DNA of 26,236 nt. Source: Bacteroidales bacterium GP2. Its GTDB lineage: Bacteria > Bacteroidota > Bacteroidia > Bacteroidales > Muribaculaceae. The notes below the pieces were generated by a model that saw only the letters and a program-made list of their open reading frames with translations, did no database searches and was not told where the DNA came from. This document shows, one piece after another, positions 16,350 to 23,706 of this stretch. Within the stretch, counting starts at the first letter, position 1. Each line of letters starts with the position of its first letter. The DNA lies in NCBI GenBank assembly GCA_001701115.1, contig DAAJ01000102.1:63572-89807 (forward strand), in the 5' to 3' direction. The translations under genes and the position numbers were made by a program.

Positions 16350-17969
16350 ATGAAAGTAAAATTTGTATTATCCCTCATGGTAGCCGGTGCGCTCAGTGCA
16401 TCGGCTCAGGGCTTTCAGGATGGTGTTGACAACTTCAATGCTGGTCGTATCGATGTTGCCAAAACCATTTTGAACAACACAATCAATGACGCATCTACCG
16501 ACAAAGCTATTGCCTACAACTATCTCGGCAATATCGAATTCCTTGAAGGTAATGTTGCTCAGGCAAAAGTCAACTACGAAAAAGGTGTTGCTGCAAGTGC
16601 GCAGAATCCTTACAACTATGTTGGTCTCGGCAAAATTGAGCTTCTTAACGGCAACAAGGCTGCCGCAGAAGATTTCTTCAAACAGGCTAAGGACATCAAC
16701 AAAAAGGATACAAAAGTTCTCGCAGCGGTAGCTCGCGCTTACTATGAGGTTGACCCTGTTGCTAATGCCAAGGATATCCAGAAGAATATCGACAAGGCAA
16801 TGAAGGACTCAAAGAACACCGAAAGTGCAGTATTCCTTCTTCAGGGTGATATGAAAGCCAAAGAGGATCCGGGTGAAGCAGCCGCTCTCTTTGAAATGGC
16901 TATCGAGGCTGACAAAGCCAAAAACATCGTTAACAGAGAGGCTTATGTGAAATACGCAAATACCTATTTCAAGGTCGCTCCCTCTTTTGCTATTGACAAG
17001 CTCAAGGAACTCAATGAACGTGAACCCAATTCAGCACTCGCACAGCGCGAACTTGCTGAAAAGTATTACGATAACGAGCAGTTTGGCAGCGCATGTATCC
17101 AGTATGGCAAATACATGGAGAACCCCAACCACTTCCAGAGCGACGAACAGCGTTATGCAGGTCTTCTTTTCTCTGCTAAGGAGTATGACAAATCAATGGA
17201 GATTGCAAACCGTGTGCTTGCAAAAGACCCCAACAACTATTTCATGTTCCGCATCCTTATGATGGACAAGAATGAGCTTAAGGATTATCCCGCAGTTGAG
17301 GAAATGGGTAAGAAACTCTTCAGCCACCCCGAAGTTAAACTTATTCCCAACGACTATATCCTTTATGCTAACGCTCTCAGCAACCAGGGCAAGACTGCAG
17401 AAGCTGTTGCAGTGTACGAGAAAGCAGTTGACCTCAACCCCAACAGACCTGAACTCCTTATTGACCTCAGTGATGCATACGGCAAGAACGGTCAGAACGA
17501 GGAAGCTGTTAACACAATGAAGCGTTACCTTGACGGCGGAAACGGCAAAGTAAACGATTATGTACAGATGGCTCGCCGCTATGACGGTCTCGCTCGTAGC
17601 CTCGAAGTTGGTTCACCCGAGCGCATCGCAGCAGCAGAAGAAGGTGCTAAGTACATCAATGTTGCGATTGAAAAAGCTCCCACAACCCCGATTGTTTACG
17701 CTATCAAATCTCAGGTTCTTCTTGGTGGAACAGGCAACAAGCCCAATGCAGAAATAGCTCAGACCTACGAAAAGATGCTTGAGCTTCTCAATGCTGATCC
17801 TGCTAACAGAGAAAAGAGCGCATCTCTCTACAAGGCTGCTGACTATATGCTCGGTATCTACTACACAGATATTGACAAGGAGAAAGCAAAAACATATCTT
17901 GATGACTACCTCACTCTCGACCCCGAGGATGAACGTATCAAGATTCTCCGCGAAAGCCTTGACAAATAA
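16350..17969 (+). CDS. Exported tetratricopeptide-repeat protein
   Basis: 539 residues. A signal peptide (MKVKFVLSLMVAGALSASA, cleavage after ASA near residue 19) is followed by helical repeats over nearly the whole length. Clear TPR units include AYNYLGNIEFLEGNVAQAK (about 52-70), YVGLGKIELLNGNKAAAEDF (about 90-109), ILYANALSNQGKTAEAVAVY (about 336-355) and the unit that follows. There is no catalytic domain. It is probably a periplasmic scaffold binding other proteins. The gene starts 33 bases after the PstS-like gene and is followed by a strong terminator, so the unit ends here. The codons are rich in AAC, AAG and CTC-type choices, which suggests high expression; this is an impression, not a count. 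Confidence 0.9.
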   Translation: MKVKFVLSLMVAGALSASAQGFQDGVDNFNAGRIDVAKTILNNTINDASTDKAIAYNYLGNIEFLEGNVAQAKVNYEKGVAASAQNPYNYVGLGKIELLNGNKAAAEDFFKQAKDINKKDTKVLAAVARAYYEVDPVANAKDIQKNIDKAMKDSKNTESAVFLLQGDMKAKEDPGEAAALFEMAIEADKAKNIVNREAYVKYANTYFKVAPSFAIDKLKELNEREPNSALAQRELAEKYYDNEQFGSACIQYGKYMENPNHFQSDEQRYAGLLFSAKEYDKSMEIANRVLAKDPNNYFMFRILMMDKNELKDYPAVEEMGKKLFSHPEVKLIPNDYILYANALSNQGKTAEAVAVYEKAVDLNPNRPELLIDLSDAYGKNGQNEEAVNTMKRYLDGGNGKVNDYVQMARRYDGLARSLEVGSPERIAAAEEGAKYINVAIEKAPTTPIVYAIKSQVLLGGTGNKPNAEIAQTYEKMLELLNADPANREKSASLYKAADYMLGIYYTDIDKEKAKTYLDDYLTLDPEDERIKILRESLDK

Positions 17970-17992
17970 GAGATATCTATTTTAAATTTATA

Positions 17993-18027
17993 ATGGATGC
18001 TGTCCTTTCGGATGGCATCCATTTTTT
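17993..18027 (+). terminator. Intrinsic terminator after the TPR gene
   Basis: A 13-bp stem with two G-T pairs (17993-18005 with 18010-18022) and a TTTC loop is followed by a T run. It closes the three-gene unit. The remaining 100 bases to the queE stop hold nothing I can identify. Confidence 0.87.
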
Positions 18028-18127
18028 ATTATAGGAAACGGATATGTGTTTCATAGAGCAGGGATACCTACTGTCCCTTTCTCTATTTAGCCCGAAAAGT
18101 AGGGGAGCGATGCCCACTACTTTAATG

Positions 18128-18691
18128 TTATTTAATCTCCAGTAACTTATGGGTCTGGAGTGATAGGCGCCACTCTGGATGGGCAAGTATGTAGGTGATG
18201 GTAGCAGCAGTAATTTGCTTGTTTTTTTCGGTATTTCCGGTATCAAGCGGTTGCAGGGAGAGTATATCTGCGTCTGCCATTGGAGCAAAAATAGGTTTGT
18301 GCCCGTCAAAAAGCACTTTGAGTTCATTTACCTTCTTTAGGGCTATTTCTGCGGTTTTAGGCGAGCAGGTAATCCAGTCTATATTCTCCGGTAGTGGAAC
18401 AGTGCCGTTGGTTTCTATCTGTACAAATAATTTTGCGTTATGCAGCGCATCAATAAAATCCTTGTCAACCTGCAATCCCGGTTCACCTCCTGTTATTACT
18501 ACATGATGTGACGGATATTCAGAGACTGCGGCAATGATTGACGCGGTATCCATTTCAGTGAAAGGGGAATGGTCGGTATCGCAGAATGAGCATTTGAGGT
18601 TGCAACCGCTCAACCTTACAAAAACTGCAGGAGTCCCGGTGAAATACCCTTCCCCCTGCAGCGAATAGAAAATTTCATTTACCTTCAACAT
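18128..18691 (-). CDS. queE: 7-carboxy-7-deazaguanine synthase QueE (radical SAM)
   Basis: 187 residues. QueE converts 6-carboxytetrahydropterin to 7-carboxy-7-deazaguanine, the second dedicated step after QueD in queuosine synthesis. The iron-sulfur cluster motif is CNLKCSFC (Cys30, Cys34, Cys37), of the CxxxCxxC type. The N-terminus IFYSLQGEGYFTGTPAVFVR is diagnostic, and the SAM-binding motif is VITGGEPGLQ (about 69-78). The start ATG overlaps the end of queD by 7 bases, so the two are translationally linked. The last gene of the run; queC and queF are not in the window. Confidence 0.96.
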   Translation of the reverse strand: MLKVNEIFYSLQGEGYFTGTPAVFVRLSGCNLKCSFCDTDHSPFTEMDTASIIAAVSEYPSHHVVITGGEPGLQVDKDFIDALHNAKLFVQIETNGTVPLPENIDWITCSPKTAEIALKKVNELKVLFDGHKPIFAPMADADILSLQPLDTGNTEKNKQITAATITYILAHPEWRLSLQTHKLLEIK

Positions 18692-19026
18692 TCGTCATCC
18701 TTTATGTATGTTGCAACATTTGCTGTGCTCTCTTCGACATCGACCCGGAAGCAACCGGGAATACGGTCACAAACCCATTTAGCAAGGTTTTCCGCAGTAG
18801 GATTGAAGGGGAGGAGCTCGTTAAAGTTGCCGTGGTCAAGGTAATCGTGAACAGCCTCTTTTATGTGCTTGAAGTCAATAACCATGCCTTCATTATTGAG
18901 CTGTTGCGCACGGCAATGCACTGTCACAATCCAATTATGTCCATGTAGCCTCGTGCAAGGGCTTTCATAAGGAAGAGACAGCCGGTGACACCCGGCTATC
19001 TCCATTTGTTTCTTTACAATGTACAT
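18685..19026 (-). CDS. queD: 6-carboxy-5,6,7,8-tetrahydropterin synthase QueD
   Basis: 113 residues, the short bacterial QueD form. It makes 6-carboxytetrahydropterin from dihydroneopterin triphosphate, leading to queuosine in tRNAs for Tyr, His, Asn and Asp. The zinc ligands are His14, His28 and His30 (LHGHNW), and the catalytic Cys24 lies in the ESPCTRLHGHN segment. The motif DFKHIKEAVHDYLDHGNFNE, with the conserved Asp-His, follows. The gene overlaps queE by 7 bases and starts 16 bases after the thioredoxin-like gene. No preQ1 riboswitch can fit in that gap. Confidence 0.96.
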   Translation of the reverse strand: MYIVKKQMEIAGCHRLSLPYESPCTRLHGHNWIVTVHCRAQQLNNEGMVIDFKHIKEAVHDYLDHGNFNELLPFNPTAENLAKWVCDRIPGCFRVDVEESTANVATYIKDDEC

Positions 19027-19042
19027 TGTTGTGTCAGGGAAT

Positions 19043-20131
19043 TTATTTCATAAGTTCCGGGAAATCATCATAGAATGTCTTGTCCTCTCCTATGCAGATT
19101 TTGGCGATTTTGCCTTCCGGGTCAATAAGAATTTTTGTGGGGTAGCCACTGACTCCATAAATGACTGATGCCGGTTTTCCAGTCTCAGGCTCATTATAAA
19201 GCTGCACCCAGTTCATGTCATTTTCTTTGACTGATTTGATCCATTCACTCTTACCCTCGTTGCAATCAATGCCCACAAATTCACATTTATCTGAGAATTT
19301 GGCATAATTCTCTTTCATTTGTGGCACTCCAACCATGCACCACTTGCACCATGAACCCCAGAAATCAAGAAGCACCCATTTGCCTTTGAAAGATGAAAGG
19401 GAAACCATCTTGCCCTCCATATCGGGTAGGGTAAAGTCCGGAGCAACCGCACCGACCTTTATCCTCTCTTTTGCAGCCTTTTTCTCCCTGTAATTTTCAA
19501 CAGTCACTTTGCTTTTTTCATACAATGGCGCCATGAAGGAATTTTCTGCAGGTACTTTGAGGCTATCAAAATATTTGTCCATAGCCATTATGGTAGCCTT
19601 GTCAATGCAATAAATGCCGAAGTCGTCATTTAGATGCGAGGGTAGTGCCTTGTCATAACGTTCACGCCATTGTGTGTAGACACGGTCAAATTCCGCACGG
19701 TTTTCCTTGGGAAGTTCCCTGAGAATGTCTTGAAGCGAATCACCTTCTGCTTCGATGCGCGCAATATTTTCTACGAGTTTAGTACCGGTGACGGTAATTT
19801 TACCGCTTTCCGGTCCGGTCACAGTGATTTTGATTTTATCTCCCGGGAAAGCAAAAACTCGTTTAGTATAATTCTTCAGGAGTCCCGGTCCCCAAAAATC
19901 ATATATTGCGCCACCTGCCGGCACGGATATGGTAGCTTTGCCTTTCTTGGTGATTACATATTGCACTCCTCCGGCTTGGGTGTCACGGTCGATAAGCTCC
20001 TCCATTGTATAACACAGATAATATACTGAGTCATTTTTTGCAGGTGACTTTATCGTAATGCTACCTTGCGCCAGAGCTGCTGCCGCAGAACCAAGCAATA
20101 CAGTCGATACAACCAATGCTTTTAAATTCAT
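19043..20131 (-). CDS. Exported TlpA-like thioredoxin-fold protein with N-terminal DUF4369-type region
   Basis: 362 residues. A signal peptide (about 1-22, ending ALAQG) is followed by a beta-rich N-terminal region with the pattern of DUF4369 proteins of Bacteroidetes, a helical linker (about 120-220) and an AhpC/TlpA-type thioredoxin domain (about 227-362). The active site is WCKWC (261-265), so CKWC rather than CGPC, and the cis-proline is GYPT (Pro331). It is likely a periplasmic thiol-disulfide oxidoreductase. Five bases separate it from the C1B peptidase gene upstream and 16 from queD. Its place next to two exported cysteine-dependent peptidases suggests, but does not prove, that it keeps exported thiols in the right redox state. 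Confidence 0.9.
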   Translation of the reverse strand: MNLKALVVSTVLLGSAAAALAQGSITIKSPAKNDSVYYLCYTMEELIDRDTQAGGVQYVITKKGKATISVPAGGAIYDFWGPGLLKNYTKRVFAFPGDKIKITVTGPESGKITVTGTKLVENIARIEAEGDSLQDILRELPKENRAEFDRVYTQWRERYDKALPSHLNDDFGIYCIDKATIMAMDKYFDSLKVPAENSFMAPLYEKSKVTVENYREKKAAKERIKVGAVAPDFTLPDMEGKMVSLSSFKGKWVLLDFWGSWCKWCMVGVPQMKENYAKFSDKCEFVGIDCNEGKSEWIKSVKENDMNWVQLYNEPETGKPASVIYGVSGYPTKILIDPEGKIAKICIGEDKTFYDDFPELMK

Positions 20132-20136
20132 TGCCT

Positions 20137-21315
20137 TTAAATTTTGAGTTTTTTGCGAAGTTCTTTAGGCACTGCATCCTTGTGCACCATAATATATATG
20201 GTTTTTGCGCGTACATAGCTGTCGCTCATATTCAGATAGCCGCCATTGTCATTGCGCTCTGTACCCCATGAATTTTTAGTCTTGTAATACTTAGTGCCAT
20301 TCTGGTCCTTGACGCTTCCGGTAATATGCATGAGGTGGTCATCTGTAGTAACGAATGTTTCATAACCGTTCTGGCGCACTTCAGGAGTAACTGCAACTTC
20401 AGGGTAAATTTTTTCAAATTTCAGCACTTCTTCAAGGCGCTGCGCTTCATTCTTCTTTGCAAATTTTGCGGAATCCTCAGCAGAATATCCTTTCAGGTCT
20501 TTTACTTCTGGATTGATTGCCACAGCTTTGGCATGGGAGAAACCTTTTTCGCTTACATCACCATCCCAGCATACGGTATATCCGTTTTCAAGCGCATAAT
20601 CCATAGTGGCAATCAGCTCATCCAAAGGCACATTGTATTGCTTAGCGTGTTCCCAGTTGTCCGGAACTTCAAGCTCAAATGCCTTGTAATAAGGCTTGTG
20701 GGTAAAACTTGTGAGTTCAACATAGTCATTCATGTCAAGCCCGAGTGATTCTGCAAATGACTTCGGAGTATATTCTTTCCCCTGATATGTGAACTTCTCC
20801 GGCACTTCACCAAGGTAGCTGTCAAGCACAGCGGTGACAACACGGTCGTACTGCGGAGAACGCTTTCTGTTCTTCACTCCTGCATCTGCAACGGCATGAA
20901 GCACAGACATCATCTCACCGTGGTTGTGGCGTCCGCCTTCATAATTGATTCCGGTATAAACCTCCTCAGGCACAATTCCCACCTGGCGGTAAGCGTTCAT
21001 GAAAGTGTGGCTGAGGCTGCCTTGACCGATATTGCCTTTTCCCCGGCGAAGGAAATTATCATCAAGCTGATTGAGGAGTTTTTGGCGCACGATGAACATT
21101 TCTGAAAGGTCATGCTCACCTTTGCCTTTGCGAAGGAGCTCGGCTTCCATGAAGGATGTGGTTGCGAAGCACCAGCAGGTGCCGCTCGATGCCTGGTTTT
21201 TTACAGATGTCACAGGCACATCCGTTACTGTTGTGAACACATAGCCTTCCTGTGCAGAGGCGGTTGTCAATGAAGCCGCGATAAATGCGGCAACGCTCCA
21301 TATATATTTTTTCAT
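20137..21315 (-). CDS. Exported C1B (bleomycin-hydrolase/PepC-like) cysteine peptidase
   Basis: 392 residues from ATG 21313-21315 (MKKYIWSVAAF). A TTG seven codons earlier is possible but unlikely. The signal peptide ends near ASAQ (residue 22), so the protein is exported, unlike cytosolic PepC. The papain-type active site is complete: Gln41 (oxyanion), catalytic Cys47 in QASSGTCWCF, His330 (or His327) in DDHLMHITG and Asn348 in KNSWG. A second cysteine, Cys49, sits two residues from the nucleophile. The HGEMM and NTHA-like regions common in C1B aminopeptidases appear around 131-136 and 261. It probably trims peptides in the periplasm. It lies 21 bases after the C69 dipeptidase gene and 5 before the thioredoxin-like gene. 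Confidence 0.92.
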   Translation of the reverse strand: MKKYIWSVAAFIAASLTTASAQEGYVFTTVTDVPVTSVKNQASSGTCWCFATTSFMEAELLRKGKGEHDLSEMFIVRQKLLNQLDDNFLRRGKGNIGQGSLSHTFMNAYRQVGIVPEEVYTGINYEGGRHNHGEMMSVLHAVADAGVKNRKRSPQYDRVVTAVLDSYLGEVPEKFTYQGKEYTPKSFAESLGLDMNDYVELTSFTHKPYYKAFELEVPDNWEHAKQYNVPLDELIATMDYALENGYTVCWDGDVSEKGFSHAKAVAINPEVKDLKGYSAEDSAKFAKKNEAQRLEEVLKFEKIYPEVAVTPEVRQNGYETFVTTDDHLMHITGSVKDQNGTKYYKTKNSWGTERNDNGGYLNMSDSYVRAKTIYIMVHKDAVPKELRKKLKI

Positions 21316-21336
21316 TAGTGTGAATATTTTAATCAA

Positions 21337-22941
21337 TTAAAAACCTCTGCCATATTTGCTCCAGTATTTGTCTGCAAGACCATTCCAACGGTTCATTGCG
21401 GCACCTGCAAAGTCGGCGGTATAATCTGTGAGAAACTCATTCGCTGCATCAACTCCTTGTTTGTTTGCAATGTCAGTATATGTTTTCTCAACGTAAGGCA
21501 TTTCGCTCACACCTTTATTAATATAATGCTGCCTGCCTTTTTCAATATCGTTGCGGGTTTCTCCCCATTTGATTGTGGCGAGCTTGTTTGCTTTGCGGAA
21601 TGCCCAAAGTGCGGAATTTTCATCGTAACGGAGCTGACCGTCAACTTTGAATGACTCAGGAAGGTCACGTGTGCCGCAGAAAACCGGGATTCTCGGGCTC
21701 TGACCGGGATTGTCAAAGGCAACCCAAGCAACACCGCCTACTCCATCCGGAAGCCAGTCCCTTAACTGGATTACGGTAGAATATGAGCACTGAGGCACAG
21801 ACACATTGCGTACATTCACTACGGTGCTGTCACATAGCGCATTGAACAGATTCATATAATCGCGGTTCATCCATGGATTTGCCACCGGGCTGACAATAGT
21901 GTCTGTTTCCCCTGTTTTATTGTTCCTGCGGGTCACCTTAAGGTTCTTGGTCATATCCCAGTCTGTGCCTTCGTATGTTTCAGCAAGCAGGTTCATGACA
22001 TCAGCCGCTGAAAGCTTGCTGTCCGGCTTAACGCTAATAGGCAGCTCTTCGCTGTCATATTTGAGCCCGAGGGAAGGGGCAATCTTGTTCAGGATAAAAT
22101 ATTCACGCACGCTGAATGCCTTGGGTTCACCGAAATAGTTGCCTCCGGCATACGCTTTCCAGAACTTGAAAGGCTCTTTGCCATCCCATAGTTTCATCTT
22201 CTTTGCCACAGAAAACACGTTCTCCGATGCAAGATAGTTTGCCGTATCGGCAAGATTGAGAGTGGAGATTCTGGGAATGTTGGCAGAAACGCCTACTTCA
22301 TCATCAGGAATGCGGACAGCTGCCCACACTCCACCGATTTTATCCGGTCCCTCTCCGAAAATTTCAAACTGCCATACCTCGTTGGGGTCGGCAATAGTAA
22401 GGCACTCGCCGCTGTCGCCGTAGCCATATTCTTTTACGAGTTTGCCCATCAGCTTTATTGCTTCGCGTGCTGTTGTGCATTGCTGCAATGCAATTCTCTC
22501 AAGCTCCTCGATCATGAACATGCCTTTGGGGTTGCGAAGCTCTTTCCTGCCGGTGATTGTAGTTTCACCGATGCCGAGCTGCTTCTCGTTAAGGCAAGGG
22601 TATGCAGTATTAAGGAAGGCGTAGGTATTTCCTCCTACCGGAACCGTGCCAACCTCTTTCATGCCTCTTGCACCGGTTGAGTGGTCGGTGTGCATCCGTC
22701 CGGTTACTACAATTGCGGTAGTGTCATGCCCGTAAGCTGTTCCGGGAACAATATCCATCCATGCGCGGTAATTGCCGTCGCAGGTATGTGAAGTCATAAC
22801 AGAGCCGTCCGCGGATGCTTTCTTGCCTACCATGATACTGGTGCAGCTTTCGCGGTCAGCAAAATCAGGGTCTTGCACCTGGGCAAAAACAGTGACTGCC
22901 GTCAATGCTGCCGGGAGCATAAAAAGTTTCAATTTATTCAT
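21337..22941 (-). CDS. Exported C69-family dipeptidase (PepD/U34 type)
   Basis: 534 residues from ATG 22939-22941 (MNKLKLFMLPAALTAV). The frame is open for 52 more codons, but those overlap truA and lack a signal peptide pattern. A signal peptide (about 1-21) precedes a short pro-segment, and then Cys33 in ESCTSIMVGKKASADGS. Family knowledge makes Cys33 the N-terminal nucleophile exposed by self-cleavage. Other family marks are TSHTCDGNYR, EIGTVPVGGNTYAFLNTAYP-like residues with NEKQLGIGETT, and GEGPDKIGGVWAAVRIPDDEVGVSANI. It is a dipeptidase of broad specificity, here probably periplasmic. The start overlaps the truA end by 8 bases. Confidence 0.92.
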   Translation of the reverse strand: MNKLKLFMLPAALTAVTVFAQVQDPDFADRESCTSIMVGKKASADGSVMTSHTCDGNYRAWMDIVPGTAYGHDTTAIVVTGRMHTDHSTGARGMKEVGTVPVGGNTYAFLNTAYPCLNEKQLGIGETTITGRKELRNPKGMFMIEELERIALQQCTTAREAIKLMGKLVKEYGYGDSGECLTIADPNEVWQFEIFGEGPDKIGGVWAAVRIPDDEVGVSANIPRISTLNLADTANYLASENVFSVAKKMKLWDGKEPFKFWKAYAGGNYFGEPKAFSVREYFILNKIAPSLGLKYDSEELPISVKPDSKLSAADVMNLLAETYEGTDWDMTKNLKVTRRNNKTGETDTIVSPVANPWMNRDYMNLFNALCDSTVVNVRNVSVPQCSYSTVIQLRDWLPDGVGGVAWVAFDNPGQSPRIPVFCGTRDLPESFKVDGQLRYDENSALWAFRKANKLATIKWGETRNDIEKGRQHYINKGVSEMPYVEKTYTDIANKQGVDAANEFLTDYTADFAGAAMNRWNGLADKYWSKYGRGF

Positions 22942-23704
22942 AATTGTAAAAATGATTGGTTTCAATGTAAGGATATTCCACGCTCCAAAGAAATAGCGCG
23001 TGCGCAGGCATCGATGTGCCGGCATTGCACCTGTTCCGGCTTTCAATGATTTCTTTGAATCCAGCCGGCGTAAGTTTTCCTCTGCCAACATCCACAAGCG
23101 TGCCCACTACGGCTCGGACCATATTGCGCAAAAAACGGTCAGCGCTTATCTCAAAATACCACCCGTTCTTGTCCAACTGGTGCCATGCGGCATCTGTTAC
23201 TTTGCAAATAGTCGTTTTCACATCGCTGTGAAGTTTGGCAAAGGATGCAAAATCAGAGGTGTCAAGCAGTATCTTTGCCGCCTCATTCATTGCGTCGAAA
23301 TCGAGTGCAGGGGAGCAGCGCCATGTCAGGGAATTGAAAAAAGGGTTCTTGCAAGTCGTGGCGAAATAACGGTAGGTCCGCTTTGTTGCATCAAAACGCG
23401 CGTGGGCGTCATCCGCAACGCGTACCATGCCGTTAGCCGCGATATCCCTCCCTAAAATGGAATTTAGGCTACGCAAAAAAGAATTTGTGCCGGAAATCTC
23501 CATCGGGCTGTCAAAATGCGCCGGCATCATCCGGGCATTGACTCCAGCATCAGTTCGTCCGGCACCAGTTACCGCAACGGGACAGCGTAAAAGAGTTGAA
23601 AGAGCCTCTTCCACACGTTGCTGAACAGACACATCACCGGGTTGCCGTTGCCAGCCATGGAACGGAGCGCCTAAAAAAGCCAGGTTTAGGAAATAGCGTG
23701 GCAA
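22934..23704 (-). CDS. truA: tRNA pseudouridine(38-40) synthase TruA
   Basis: 256 residues, close to E. coli TruA (270). It makes pseudouridine at positions 38-40 of many tRNAs. The N-terminus shows the family pattern (FLGAPFHGWQRQP), and the catalytic Asp52 is in GAGRTDAGV (47-55). Other conserved parts are RFDATKRTYRY, LDTSDFASFAKLHSD and SADRFLRNMVRAVVGTLVDVGRGK. Oddity: the residue after GRTDAGV, usually His, is Asn56 (AAT). The start lies 2 bases after the speA stop, and the end overlaps the C69 gene by 8 bases, so it is co-transcribed with both. Confidence 0.96.
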   Translation of the reverse strand: MPRYFLNLAFLGAPFHGWQRQPGDVSVQQRVEEALSTLLRCPVAVTGAGRTDAGVNARMMPAHFDSPMEISGTNSFLRSLNSILGRDIAANGMVRVADDAHARFDATKRTYRYFATTCKNPFFNSLTWRCSPALDFDAMNEAAKILLDTSDFASFAKLHSDVKTTICKVTDAAWHQLDKNGWYFEISADRFLRNMVRAVVGTLVDVGRGKLTPAGFKEIIESRNRCNAGTSMPAHALFLWSVEYPYIETNHFYNYE

Positions 23705-23706
23705 TA

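Noticed and set aside
18029..18127. Short inverted repeats (AGGGA/TCCCT, CCTAC/GTAGG) downstream of queE
   Set aside because: Five-base arms, overlapping alternatives and no T run; no better than chance.
19027..19042. Possible preQ1 riboswitch before queD
   Set aside because: Only 16 bases separate queD from the preceding gene, too few for the aptamer, and no such structure is seen before the operon.
22942..23097. Longer N-terminus for the C69 dipeptidase
   Set aside because: The added 52 residues overlap truA and would bury the signal peptide; the ATG at 22941 gives a normal exported protein.
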